A DNA stretch of 64,000 bases from Gallionella sp963750775 (GCA_963750775.1 CAVVRT010000004.1:62001-126000); one strand, 5' to 3'; shown: positions 50,927 through 60,338, counted from the stretch's first letter. Numbers and translations are program-made. The notes: generated by a model from the letters alone, not told the origin.

Positions 50927-53900
50927 TTAACGCTTGGGTTTGCGCAGAAAGATTCCCGCGCCAAAAATACCCACGAACAACAAGCCTAACCAAGACGGTG
51001 CAGACGCGATGAGTTGCGCGCTTAAATCGCTTTTCTGCTCTTGCATTTCGTAGCCATCTACAGACTGTGTTTTTCCCTGCGCCACATCGGCTTTACTAAC
51101 GGGTTGGGCAGTTTTTGTGGCTTTGCTTGCCGCAGCTTTGGCGGCACTTTTTGCTTGTGTTTGAGCCGCCGATTTAGCCTGTGCGGCTTGTACTGCCGTA
51201 GCTTTAGTAGCTTGCGTACCGACACGCGGTGCTGCCAATTTGGCCGCCGCCTCACCGGTGCGTTTATCCTGTGCTTCAGCCAGTTTGGTGACTTCGTCAC
51301 TGGAGCAACTGTCACGGTCACACGCCACGCCGGCCTCGGCAATTGCCTCGCGGTTCGCCGCTTCCAGTGCTGCGCGGGTTTGGGTATCCGGCCTCCAGTA
51401 GCCCTTGTTCACCGCCGTCAACATGCGATCCACCATGCCTTGATAGGCCAGCATGTTTTTCGAGTCGCGGAACTTCTGTTTGATGTCCAGACCATTTCTA
51501 TCGGCAACATAGGTTTCATACATTTCCTGCCACTTCGCATCACCCACTGCATCAGGCGTAGTGACTTGCCAGCCCCACAGATTTTCGGTGACTTTGCCGA
51601 CAAAGCGCGCGCCGCTGTAGCCCTCTTTCATCATGGACTTGATCCATTCAGGATTGAGATAGCGCGTTCGCATTTCCGTACCGATGAATTTTTCCAGCGT
51701 CTCGTGATGCGGATTTTTCGGGTTGGCCAAATTCGCCACAATGACCTCCGCACTCGCACCATTGACCGCACGCACCGCTAATGCCGAGCCGCCTAATGCA
51801 TCGTAAAAATCATCGTTATCCAAGGCGGCATAAGTATTGGAGGAGCGGCTATGAATCGTCGCTTTCACATCAGTCAACGCGAGCTTGAATATATCCACGC
51901 CCAAGCTGGCAGGAATTTCCTGCCCCGCGACAGGCTGACCGTCCTTGGCACTGACATCCAGCCCGCCCCAATAGCCCTGACCGTAAGGATTGCCGACCCG
52001 ATTGAGATACACCTCGGCGATTTCTTTTTCGTCCTTCCAGGTATTCGACATCGGCACTAATTTATTCACGTTCGTACCATAGGTGCCAGTTGGTTCGGAA
52101 AAGATGCGTACCCCCGCCAGCCGATTCGCTTGCGCTTCCGGTACGCCTTTGGCGATCAAGGCCGCGCGTACTTTTTTGTAGTTGGCGGCCAGCGGGTTGT
52201 CTGCCTCCTCGCCTAAACGCGCTTCGGTAACCGCCTTGTCCAGCAACAACATCACGGGTGCAAACTGGTCGCGGTACATGCCTGATGGCGTAATCACCAC
52301 ATCCACACGCGGCCGGCCAAGCTCACGACGACTGATACGCTCCGCACCCTTGACCATGCCGCGTTCGTCCCATACCGGTTTCACCCCCAGCAAACGCATG
52401 ATTTCTGATTCGATCATGCCTTCGTGGCGATAGCTTTCTACGCCCCATAGGGTGAACGTCAGCTTGTCGGGATACACACCGTGGCGACGGCGATAGTCTT
52501 CAACCAGCTCATCGGCTTGCTTTGCACCCGCCTCATAAACGGCGAGACTCGGCAGGCGCGTGGTATCGAAGCCAAATAAATTGCGCCCGGTCGGCAGTGC
52601 ATCCGGGTTGCGTATTGGATCGTTGCCGCCGCTGGCCGCGATGTAGCCGCCGTTCAAACCGTTGATCAGCGCGTCCAGCTCCGCCTTACCGCTGCGTTCC
52701 AAGCGCGACAGATAGTCGATTTTTTTGGCCTCGCGCTGTGCAGGTGTCAGCGAGGTTTCCACGCTCAACATCGCATCCACCGTGGTTAGTCTTGCATGTT
52801 CGTCAGGCGACACGCCAAAAGTATGCAAGCCATACGGCACGTTCGCCTGGCCGATTTCATTAAGATGATCCTCAATCGCGTCCATTTGCGCGACCGTACT
52901 CACCGTGCTGTAGCCCATATCTTTGGCGATGCCGAGTTTTGTGGCCAGCGCGGCAAATTCGCCCATGATGGCCTCCTCCACCAGAGGGCTTTTTTGTGCC
53001 GCCACGCGGTAATCGCTAATCAAGCCCATCAGTTTCACCAGCTCGGTATTGAGCACCGCCTTGTCCAGCGGCGGCGTGAGATAACTGATCAGCGCCGCCA
53101 TGCCGCGCCGCTTGGCCTGTATGCCTTCGCCGATGTTGTCCACGATGTAGGGGTAAAGCTGCGGCACGCTGCCTACAAATACTTCACCGGGATCGTCCGC
53201 CAGATTGCCGACCTCGCGTCCACCATGCCATTCATGTGTGCCGTGTGTGCCGACATGCACCATCGCGTGCGCCTTGAATTCGTACTGCAACCACAGGTAA
53301 TACGCCAGATATTGGTGATGAGGCGGCATGTGTACATCGTGATAGAGTCGGCTTGGATCAACGCTGCCAATACGATCCGGTTGTGGATTCAACAGCACAT
53401 TGCCAAAACGCAGCGTGGGGAAAATGAAATACGCACGCCCCTTGGCATCTTTCCACAACATCGCACCGGCTTGTTCCGGTTCGCCCCAATAATTATTCAC
53501 CTCAATACGCAATGATTCGGGCAACCTGGCGAATAACTTTTTGTAATCGGCGACGGGATACAATGTCGCGTGACCGCCGCGCACCAGTGCTTCCAGCGCA
53601 CCGGGCGCATGGCCGTTCACATTCACACCCTGCTCATGCACCAATTCAAACAAGGCGTTTTCGTCTTTAGGCAATGCGCCAACGTTATAGCCTTCGGCTT
53701 TCATGCGTTGCAACATCGTCCACAACGATTTAGGCAATACGTTCAAATACGACGCGCCAATATTTTCTTTGCCAGGCGGATAATTATAATAAATCAATGA
53801 GATGCGCTTATTTACATTCATCTCGCGTTGCAGTTCGATGTAATTTCGAATGCGATCCACCGCACGTTCGACACGCTCAGGTATCGGCATATCCGAATCA

Positions 53901-54961
53901 TAAGTCACATCCAGTTCAGCATCGTGGAAGCGTTCTTTGCTGGCAATCACCGTCGGCGCAATCGCCCCGCCAAGCTCCGTGCTGCCCACTTGCCAGGAGC
54001 GTTCCATCATGTCCAATCCTATCGGCGAAGCATGATACTGCTCGATGTTCTGCGTCATCAGGGTGATCAGATTGATGAACGGCACATTGAGTTTTTGCAG
54101 CAGCGGCACGGTATGTTGCGGGTTCATGTCGAACTTACCCGCCAGCATCAGCACACCCGCGACGCGCGGCTTGCCCTGTTCATCCAGCAATAATTTTTCC
54201 ACTTCCAGATCGGTTTTAATGCCGTAAGTGACCAGCGGATTCAGACCGCGCGCCGCCAGCGCATTCGCCAGCGCCACCACGGTTTCGGTCTTGCCTGACA
54301 AGGCGTTATTGCGATACATCATAATGCCGACATAATCGCGCCCTGCCTTACACCAGCGACAATCCTTCTGGTAGTCGGCAAAATCGACATAACTCCGATT
54401 ATTCAGCGGGTTGTAATAAGCCATCTGCGGCAATTGATCCGGTGCTGCAACCGCCTTTAATTTCAGCGCCTTCGCTAACGCTGCGCGCATCATATTCGCC
54501 ATATTCACCGCGCCACCCGCATCTTTATAGGCGGTCAATTCAGGCCTTTTACTCAAGCCGAAACTGGCAAAATCCGTGTCCCAAACCCCGCCCACGATGT
54601 AAGCCTGCCCGCCAGACTGGGTCGCCTGCTTGATTTCGTCTCCGGCCAGATCGATGAAACGACGACCGACGCTGGTCGAGATAAAAATGTATTGCGATTG
54701 AATCAAAAATGTCTTTTCGGCAGGAATGCCCGCTGTGGCGGTATGCGCCGGAAAATCCATCATCGAATATACGCGCACCTTGACGTTGCGCATGGCAGGA
54801 TCGGCTTTGAGAATGCGAGCCGCATCGGCGGCCGTCACGGTATCGTTGCCGCCCATCATCAAACTGACGCGAATCGGTGCTGCATGAACGGCAAAGGCCA
54901 TCAACATCAGGCTGGCTAGGCAAGCGCGCAAAAATATCAGCATGGCGTTATTGCGGAACAT
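50927..54961 (-). CDS. Secreted, membrane-anchored CobN/HmuS-like chelatase
   Basis: A 1344-residue member of the CobN/BchH magnesium/cobalt chelatase large-subunit family. It carries a signal peptide (about 5-28, LIFLRACLASLMLMAFAVHA), the CobN body with HVGTHGTHEWHGGREVGNLA (about 551-570) and YPYIVDNIGEGIQAKRRG, an Ala/Lys/Gln-rich linker (about 1230-1310) and a C-terminal membrane helix followed by RKPKR. Canonical CobN is cytoplasmic and needs CobS-CobT ATPases; none is here. Instead ExbB-like and DUF2149 genes overlap it, as in Bacteroidetes hmu heme loci, where HmuS removes iron from heme. Dechelation of heme or another tetrapyrrole is inference. Confidence 0.85.
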   Translation of the reverse strand: MFRNNAMLIFLRACLASLMLMAFAVHAAPIRVSLMMGGNDTVTAADAARILKADPAMRNVKVRVYSMMDFPAHTATAGIPAEKTFLIQSQYIFISTSVGRRFIDLAGDEIKQATQSGGQAYIVGGVWDTDFASFGLSKRPELTAYKDAGGAVNMANMMRAALAKALKLKAVAAPDQLPQMAYYNPLNNRSYVDFADYQKDCRWCKAGRDYVGIMMYRNNALSGKTETVVALANALAARGLNPLVTYGIKTDLEVEKLLLDEQGKPRVAGVLMLAGKFDMNPQHTVPLLQKLNVPFINLITLMTQNIEQYHASPIGLDMMERSWQVGSTELGGAIAPTVIASKERFHDAELDVTYDSDMPIPERVERAVDRIRNYIELQREMNVNKRISLIYYNYPPGKENIGASYLNVLPKSLWTMLQRMKAEGYNVGALPKDENALFELVHEQGVNVNGHAPGALEALVRGGHATLYPVADYKKLFARLPESLRIEVNNYWGEPEQAGAMLWKDAKGRAYFIFPTLRFGNVLLNPQPDRIGSVDPSRLYHDVHMPPHHQYLAYYLWLQYEFKAHAMVHVGTHGTHEWHGGREVGNLADDPGEVFVGSVPQLYPYIVDNIGEGIQAKRRGMAALISYLTPPLDKAVLNTELVKLMGLISDYRVAAQKSPLVEEAIMGEFAALATKLGIAKDMGYSTVSTVAQMDAIEDHLNEIGQANVPYGLHTFGVSPDEHARLTTVDAMLSVETSLTPAQREAKKIDYLSRLERSGKAELDALINGLNGGYIAASGGNDPIRNPDALPTGRNLFGFDTTRLPSLAVYEAGAKQADELVEDYRRRHGVYPDKLTFTLWGVESYRHEGMIESEIMRLLGVKPVWDERGMVKGAERISRRELGRPRVDVVITPSGMYRDQFAPVMLLLDKAVTEARLGEEADNPLAANYKKVRAALIAKGVPEAQANRLAGVRIFSEPTGTYGTNVNKLVPMSNTWKDEKEIAEVYLNRVGNPYGQGYWGGLDVSAKDGQPVAGQEIPASLGVDIFKLALTDVKATIHSRSSNTYAALDNDDFYDALGGSALAVRAVNGASAEVIVANLANPKNPHHETLEKFIGTEMRTRYLNPEWIKSMMKEGYSGARFVGKVTENLWGWQVTTPDAVGDAKWQEMYETYVADRNGLDIKQKFRDSKNMLAYQGMVDRMLTAVNKGYWRPDTQTRAALEAANREAIAEAGVACDRDSCSSDEVTKLAEAQDKRTGEAAAKLAAPRVGTQATKATAVQAAQAKSAAQTQAKSAAKAAASKATKTAQPVSKADVAQGKTQSVDGYEMQEQKSDLSAQLIASAPSWLGLLFVGIFGAGIFLRKPKR

Positions 54962-55283
54962 AGACCACGCGCCCGTCAGACAACTGATAAGCCGTACCCA
55001 GCCGCTCCCCTTCGCCCGACAATTTTTTGTCGGTGACTTTGGTTACTTTGATTTCTTTTCCCTTGCGCGTGATGATTTCGACTTGCCCGTCCGCGCCCTT
55101 CTTGGTCATAGTGACTTCGGCATTAGGATTGACCAAATCCATCATGTTGTAAGCCATAAACAAGGCCAACATCATCGAGACAATGAACACGATGCTGGCA
55201 TCGAACAGGTTGGCGACCCCGGCAATCGGGTCTTCCAGTGCTTCTTCCGCCTCAAAACGACGGTGACGACGCAAATATCTCAT
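54948..55283 (-). CDS. DUF2149 membrane protein (ExbD-like partner)
   Basis: A 111-residue single-span protein. The helix at about 27-47 (FDASIVFIVSMMLALFMAYN) begins with a membrane-proximal Asp, like ExbD/TolR, and is followed by a small periplasmic domain. The family repeatedly co-occurs with ExbB-like and CobN-like genes. It overlaps both neighbours (4 bases with the channel gene, 14 with the chelatase), so strict co-translation is likely. Role as the stator partner of the ExbB-like protein is inference. Confidence 0.82.
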   Translation of the reverse strand: MRYLRRHRRFEAEEALEDPIAGVANLFDASIVFIVSMMLALFMAYNMMDLVNPNAEVTMTKKGADGQVEIITRKGKEIKVTKVTDKKLSGEGERLGTAYQLSDGRVVYVPQ

Positions 55284-55852
55284 TTTTCCACGTCCAGTTT
55301 GCCGGTGCGCACCACCATCTCGGTCAAAAATTCCATCTCACGAATGTCTGCGCGCACCCATTTTTCGCGCTTCAAGGCAATCAAATAAGCGATTACGCCG
55401 CAGCCTAACCCCGCCACCGTGGCGGTGAAGGCCGTCACCATGCTGCCGGCCATTTTAGGAATATTGCCTTCGGCCAGCGCCGACAAGGAAATCCCCATCG
55501 GTATCAATGTTCCCATCAGCCCCAAAGCCGGACCGACCTTGATGACAAAACGCACCCGATCTAATTTCTTCGCCATTTCCAATTCAGACTTTTGCAACAT
55601 GCGTTCCAAGCGCGCATCCAGATGCTCTAAATCTCGTGCCAACTTGACAGCAACCTCGCCACGAAATTGCTGTAACGCAGGTGCACCGTGACGATTTCTA
55701 TCCCAAGCATCGCGCAGCAAAAATCCGAACGACAAAGTGACATAAAAAGTCAGCAGCGCACAGGTGCCAATGACTGGAAAATATAAAGAACTAGCAACGT
55801 GATACAAGAATTGCTCGATGACGTGTACCAGCGATAAAAAAGTGGATTCCAT
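55280..55852 (-). CDS. MotA/TolQ/ExbB-family proton channel protein linked to chelatase
   Basis: A 190-residue three-helix protein distinct from the TonB-linked ExbB at 44025. Helices are at about 18-40, 108-130 and 145-168; the conserved part reads VGPALGLMGTLIPMGISLSA and GSMVTAFTATVAGLGCGVIA. Overlap with DUF2149 suggests an ExbB-ExbD-like proton motor dedicated to the CobN-like protein. An intrinsic terminator lies between it and the upstream PepSY gene. Confidence 0.87.
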   Translation of the reverse strand: MESTFLSLVHVIEQFLYHVASSLYFPVIGTCALLTFYVTLSFGFLLRDAWDRNRHGAPALQQFRGEVAVKLARDLEHLDARLERMLQKSELEMAKKLDRVRFVIKVGPALGLMGTLIPMGISLSALAEGNIPKMAGSMVTAFTATVAGLGCGVIAYLIALKREKWVRADIREMEFLTEMVVRTGKLDVEK

Positions 55853-55874
55853 AACGGCCCAAAAAATATAAATG

Positions 55875-55908
55875 AAAAACTATCTTCACCGCAATGAAGA
55901 TAGTTTTA
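55875..55908 (-). terminator. Terminator or attenuator between PepSY gene and ExbB-like gene
   Basis: AAAACTATCTTC and GAAGATAGTTTT form a 12-bp stem with an 8-base loop, followed on the minus strand by TTC ATTT. It would lower expression of the channel-DUF2149-chelatase part relative to the receptor-PepSY part, or fully separate them. Confidence 0.7.
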
Positions 55909-55921
55909 AGTGTGTAAAAAA

Positions 55922-57148
55922 TTAACTCGCTGCCGACTCACTGCTTTGAGTAAACACCCCAGCACCAGCCGTTGCTTGCGCGGCGTTATTTTGTACAGCT
56001 TGCTTCGCATCACGCGCACGTGCTTTTTTCAGATAAATCAAAAAGCCCGTCACGCAAATCATCGTAATCACGATGCCACTCAGCAAAATAATGATCTGGC
56101 CAATCATGCCAAACACACGCCCAGTATGCAGCGGCAATTGCCAAGCATTGAAGGTGTCGCCTGCGGTTTCCTGACTACGGTCATGCACATGCATCAACTC
56201 GCCGGTCACTGCGTTGACATACACTTTCGTCATGCCGACCTCTTTGGTTAGATCGTCCGGACTTTTCATCGACACGATGAATTTGCGTGTATCTGGCAAG
56301 AAGGTCATACCGCCCAGCACCATGTCGGGCTTGGTTTGTTGAGCTAATTTGATTGCAGCATCCCAGGACGCGGTATCCGCCAACCATTTAGCATTGGGAT
56401 CGACATGACAGGCACATTCAACGGTGGTCACGGGCGAAAACTTGTTCACCACCCATTTGAATTGATCGTTCAGATTCAGATACACACTGGATAAGGACAA
56501 AGCCAGTAGCACTGGCAAAATCCACATACTGCCGGAACGGTGCATATCAAAATTTAGTTTATGACCACCTGCATTCCAGCGAAATTGAAACGACTTTTTC
56601 CAACTTTTAAGATTAGGGAAAGACAGATACACCGCACCGATATGATCCAACAACCACAGCAGTGCGGCGATTCCTAACAGCCACTTACCGAACGCGCCCA
56701 GATACAAAGAGTAATGAAAACGCACCAAGAATGGAATGATGTGTCGCTTGTCCAAACCAAACTCGCCATTCACACGCGAACCCAACACTAAACCAGTGTA
56801 AGGATTCATATAGACGGTGTGATATTTACTGGTCGCCTTAAATACACTGGCGTCTTCTGCACCAGCAGCATTGGGTGTGCGTAAATAGAACTCATAGGCT
56901 TTATTGGCATCATCAGGGCTACGCACAAAGGTCACACGTTTGCCCGTGTAAACCGTCTCTGCGCGCTTGACCAACTCATCCATCCCTAAGCGTTGTCCTG
57001 CGGGCTGCACATAAAATAAATCGTCATTCAGTGTGTGATCTATTTCTTTATCAAAAGCAATAATTGTCCCAGTTATCGCAGTGATGGCGATAAACAACAA
57101 CACCGCAAGCCCTACCCAACGATGCAAAAATACAATGGCTTTACGCAT
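55922..57148 (-). CDS. PepSY-associated TM protein, probable iron/siderophore reductase
   Basis: A 408-residue inner-membrane protein with four helices (about 10-32, 150-172, 205-225, 345-368) and periplasmic PepSY regions. Conserved features include FLHRWVGLAVLLFI near the start with a His in the first helix, VRFHYSLYLG, and FDMHRSGSMWILPVLL, placing histidines for heme binding. Relatives accompany siderophore or heme receptors and reduce imported ferric iron. It follows the receptor at 57217 by 68 bases. Confidence 0.85.
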   Translation of the reverse strand: MRKAIVFLHRWVGLAVLLFIAITAITGTIIAFDKEIDHTLNDDLFYVQPAGQRLGMDELVKRAETVYTGKRVTFVRSPDDANKAYEFYLRTPNAAGAEDASVFKATSKYHTVYMNPYTGLVLGSRVNGEFGLDKRHIIPFLVRFHYSLYLGAFGKWLLGIAALLWLLDHIGAVYLSFPNLKSWKKSFQFRWNAGGHKLNFDMHRSGSMWILPVLLALSLSSVYLNLNDQFKWVVNKFSPVTTVECACHVDPNAKWLADTASWDAAIKLAQQTKPDMVLGGMTFLPDTRKFIVSMKSPDDLTKEVGMTKVYVNAVTGELMHVHDRSQETAGDTFNAWQLPLHTGRVFGMIGQIIILLSGIVITMICVTGFLIYLKKARARDAKQAVQNNAAQATAGAGVFTQSSESAAS

Positions 57149-57216
57149 GACTTTTCCTCAAGAATTAAACAAACCCCGCTAAGCAACAACAGGGTTTGAG
57201 GGTGGTTTAGAGTCGC

Positions 57217-59631
57217 TTAAAATGTTGCCGACAAATCAACCGTGGCACTGCGACCTGGCATGGCGTAATAAGCAAAGTATTTTTTATCAAACACATTGCC
57301 AATTGCCAACGTTGCTTTGAAATTTTTGTCAATTTTGTAAGCGACTTTCATGTCCGAAAGCCAATAATCGCTATAACCTGTCCAGACATTTTTCACTACG
57401 TCAGTATTTAAGTTGTCCGCAGAACCCCAAGTATTCGCAGTGTAGCGACTCGACGTAGCAATACTGAAATCGCCAAATTTTGCATCAAAACCTAAACTCG
57501 CCATGTTTTGCGGAACGTTAGAAACACGCTTACCGACCATGCCTGAATTAGTTCCGTTGTCACCTGTAATTTTTGCGTTGGTATAGGTATAACTTGCACT
57601 CACCGCCAACCAATGCGTGATAGGGGTTTCGCCACTTAATTCGACACCCCGAATCAGCGCACTCGCCACGTTATCTTGCTGCCCCGTAAAGTTAACTTGG
57701 CTAACCGTACCTGGCAAAATATAAGGCTTAACTGCCGTCACTTTTTGGTAAATCATGTCTTTCATTTTGGTTTGGTAATACGACACTTTTACTGCACCGC
57801 CACGACTCAAATCCATTTCCGCCCCCATGTCCCATGCTTGCGCGGTTTCTGGCTTCAAATTTGGATTAGCCAAAATCAGCTTACCGTTCGGTGCAGCCGC
57901 TCCTGAAAAAGTTGGATTAGCATACATTTCATAATTGTTTGGCGCACGAAATCCCGTCCCTAAAGAACCTTTCAACGATACCGCCTCAGTCAACTTGTAA
58001 ACCCCAGCCAGCTTAGGGTTGAAGGAGCTAGCGGTACGGTTAGGATTGCTAACATTGTTGGCTGGAGTAACGAAATCGCGTGAGTCGCCGCTAGAACGCC
58101 ATGCGTCATAACGCCCACCCGCATAAATCGTCAATACTTCCGTCGCCGCTATTTGATCTTGTAAAAATAACGAAGTCGTCGTGCTAATACCGTTTGCGCT
58201 GGTCTTGACAGCGGTCTTGCTATTCATATCCGTCCAGTTGGAAACGGTGTATTTCTTTTGACTCAAACTGTCTTGTTCAAAAGCGACCCCCGTCACGATA
58301 AATTGATTCGCCGTCGCGCCAAAACTCAACTCGGTTGAACCGCTCAAGACCGTACTTGGTGAATCGCTCAATGTCCCTGCACCTGTTGTCATGGTATTGG
58401 TCGTAGTACTCGCCGCACCCGTTGACCAATTACCGTGGTCAATCTTGCCGATATTTACTTTCAATTTGTAGTCATCAAAAATTTCAGTATCAATCCCTGC
58501 TGAGGTGCGCAAAGCACTCCGTCCACCTGGGTTGGTACCAAAGAAAGCCGATTCTTTTAATGAAGATTTTTTGCCATTGATATTTAGATTCGTAGGCAAA
58601 GTATTGCTACTAGGTAAGACCAGCGGCTTGCCTGTCGCACTATCAATCAAGTAAACGTGATACGGCGTATTGATGTTGGTATCTTGGGTGTAAGCCACAC
58701 CCGCATACACTTTGGTGGCTGTGGTTACATCATAAAAAAGTTTCAAATTCGCATTCAACGCACGCGAAGCATTCAAACCTTTATCGCCGATGATGTTAGT
58801 TGGCGCGCCTGTCGTTGTAGTCGTAGGCTGCAATCCTGTCACCACTTTGGCCCCAGCAACGGGCACACCGACCGGATTCGCTAACGTCACAAACTCGGCG
58901 GCATAACCATCACGCTCATCTTGTGAAGCGTTCATTACCACCCCAAAACCATTCTCAAATTTATCGCGATAACCTACGTCTAATTTTTTGCGTGCACCAT
59001 CCGAAAAGCCTTTAGTCGCTTTAATGGTGAACTCACGTTTGATCGGTGCTTTCGTCACCACACTAATCACCCCACCGAGAGCCGCACTACCGTACAAAGC
59101 CGAACCCACACCTGGAATAACCTCGATACGCTCCACATCATTCAGTGACACGGCCGACCAATTCATCTGCCCGCTAAACGCATCTGTCATGGACTGACCA
59201 TCGACCAACAACAAATTGCGATTTAACCCCTGACCGCGAAAACTGCTTTGCATGGTCGCACCCGCACGACCACCATCCACTGCCCCGCCGCGCAAATGCA
59301 AACTCGGCACCTTGGCGGTCAGCGCATCACCCAATACAAAATTATTGCCGGCTTCCAATTTTTTAGCATTCAGCACTGTCACATTGGCAGGAGCTTCTTT
59401 GGTGCTTTGCGCAATTTTTGACGCGCTCACCACCACGTCACCCAACGATAGCGTCGCGTCGCTGCCCTTAGCCACAGCCACCACTTCAACGGTCGCAATA
59501 GGTGCGACTTCTTGCTCTGGCACACTGACGCTTACAGGGCTCTCAACAGGCGCAATCGTTTCTTCGGCATACACCGCTTGCATGACAGATAAGCTCAACA
59601 AACTGAGCGCGAAAATTTTTTTACTTTTCAT
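57217..59631 (-). CDS. TonB-dependent receptor with FRAP/NPNL-type motifs
   Basis: An 804-residue receptor with signal peptide (MKSKKIFALSLLSLSVMQAVYAE), an N-terminal extension, plug (about 65-180; SSFRGQGLNRNLLLVDGQS, ALYGSAALGGVISVVTKAP) and barrel ending in the terminal Phe of SATVDLSATF. It carries GTGFRAPNNYEMY and LANPNLKPETA; FRAP and NPNL motifs are noted in heme receptors but also occur widely in this superfamily. The chelatase downstream makes a heme or tetrapyrrole ligand plausible, not proven. A candidate redox operator is 72 bases upstream of the start. Confidence 0.87.
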   Translation of the reverse strand: MKSKKIFALSLLSLSVMQAVYAEETIAPVESPVSVSVPEQEVAPIATVEVVAVAKGSDATLSLGDVVVSASKIAQSTKEAPANVTVLNAKKLEAGNNFVLGDALTAKVPSLHLRGGAVDGGRAGATMQSSFRGQGLNRNLLLVDGQSMTDAFSGQMNWSAVSLNDVERIEVIPGVGSALYGSAALGGVISVVTKAPIKREFTIKATKGFSDGARKKLDVGYRDKFENGFGVVMNASQDERDGYAAEFVTLANPVGVPVAGAKVVTGLQPTTTTTGAPTNIIGDKGLNASRALNANLKLFYDVTTATKVYAGVAYTQDTNINTPYHVYLIDSATGKPLVLPSSNTLPTNLNINGKKSSLKESAFFGTNPGGRSALRTSAGIDTEIFDDYKLKVNIGKIDHGNWSTGAASTTTNTMTTGAGTLSDSPSTVLSGSTELSFGATANQFIVTGVAFEQDSLSQKKYTVSNWTDMNSKTAVKTSANGISTTTSLFLQDQIAATEVLTIYAGGRYDAWRSSGDSRDFVTPANNVSNPNRTASSFNPKLAGVYKLTEAVSLKGSLGTGFRAPNNYEMYANPTFSGAAAPNGKLILANPNLKPETAQAWDMGAEMDLSRGGAVKVSYYQTKMKDMIYQKVTAVKPYILPGTVSQVNFTGQQDNVASALIRGVELSGETPITHWLAVSASYTYTNAKITGDNGTNSGMVGKRVSNVPQNMASLGFDAKFGDFSIATSSRYTANTWGSADNLNTDVVKNVWTGYSDYWLSDMKVAYKIDKNFKATLAIGNVFDKKYFAYYAMPGRSATVDLSATF

Positions 59632-59702
59632 CTACATTCCTCTAAAGATATTATTTAATTTTTAAGCCCTTGCATCTTAAACATTAAAAATCTTGTTGAG
59701 AA

Positions 59703-59719
59703 TGCGGCATTTTGTCGCA
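59703..59719. promoter_or_regulatory. Candidate RegR/RegA-type operator upstream of receptor operon
   Basis: TGCGGCATTTTGTCGCA fits GNGRCRTTNNGNCGC. It is centred 80 bases before the receptor ATG and shares a 19-base continuation (TTGTCGCACCCTTGCGGC) with the site upstream of the copper-storage unit. Confidence 0.55.
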
Positions 59720-59776
59720 CCCTTGCGGCTATTGGCTTATAGAGGTTTTTTCTGTGTATTACACAAAGTTTAGGCG

Positions 59777-59802
59777 TAAAAAAAGCCGACTTGCGTCGGC
59801 TC
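59777..59802 (-). terminator. Intrinsic terminator after cytochrome c
   Basis: On the minus strand AGCCGAC-GCAA-GTCGGCT is followed by TTTTTT, 23 bases past the cytochrome stop. Confidence 0.9.
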
Positions 59803-59824
59803 TTATGCGGCAATAAAACGCGAA

Positions 59825-60139
59825 TTACTTCAGTGTCAAAATGAATTTTGACAATGATTCGATTTGCGCTTCGTTTGCGCCCATACCTTTAGCAGGCATC
59901 ATGCCCATTTTCCAACCGAACTGACCGCCTTTGGTGATGTTAGCCACCAAAGTTTTCTCAGCATCGGCTTTACCTGCGTATTTAGCAGCAACATCTTTCC
60001 ATGCTGGACCGACTACTTTTTTGTCGATTGCGTGACATGCGCCGCATTTTGCTTTGCCGTCTGCTGGCATATCAACTGCCATTGCGCTGCCAGAAATCAA
60101 TAAACCTGCAACTGCCAAACCTGTGATGATTTTTTTCAT
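59825..60139 (-). CDS. Class I cytochrome c (c551/c552 type)
   Basis: A 104-residue periplasmic electron carrier. Signal peptide MKKIITGLAVAGLLISGSAMA, heme motif CGACHAIDKKVVGPAW (about 32) and the sixth-ligand Met region GWKMGMMPAKGMG near the end, as in c551/c552 proteins. It stands alone between its own terminator and a long leader with the candidate redox operator, so it is probably monocistronic and abundant. Confidence 0.93.
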   Translation of the reverse strand: MKKIITGLAVAGLLISGSAMAVDMPADGKAKCGACHAIDKKVVGPAWKDVAAKYAGKADAEKTLVANITKGGQFGWKMGMMPAKGMGANEAQIESLSKFILTLK

Positions 60140-60286
60140 TTCTCTTCCTTTATATTAAATAAAAAATAAACAGTATTACGCTTTAGTGATTATGACATTT
60201 CATGTTGCTCAACAACGCTTGAGATGAAATAACCCGCTATACGATTAAAGCGCGGCGGCATTATGCAACATTTTTTCGTTTGTGAA

Positions 60287-60303
60287 TGCGGCATTTTGTC
60301 GCA
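60287..60303. promoter_or_regulatory. Candidate RegR/RegA-type operator upstream of cytochrome c
   Basis: TGCGGCATTTTGTCGCA, identical over 17 bases to the site at 59703. It lies about 156 bases before the cytochrome c start, just past the nadE stop. The region 60140-60338 holds this site and no gene; a second GCGGCATTATGCAACATT at about 60253 is a partial match. Confidence 0.55.
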
Positions 60304-60338
60304 TTGCTTGTCAACCAAATGGCAACTCAATTTTCTGG

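Noticed and set aside
50927..54961. Cobaltochelatase for cobalamin synthesis (cobN in the strict sense)
   Set aside because: It has a signal peptide and membrane anchor, no cobS/cobT or other cob genes are nearby, and its partners are ExbB-like and DUF2149 proteins.
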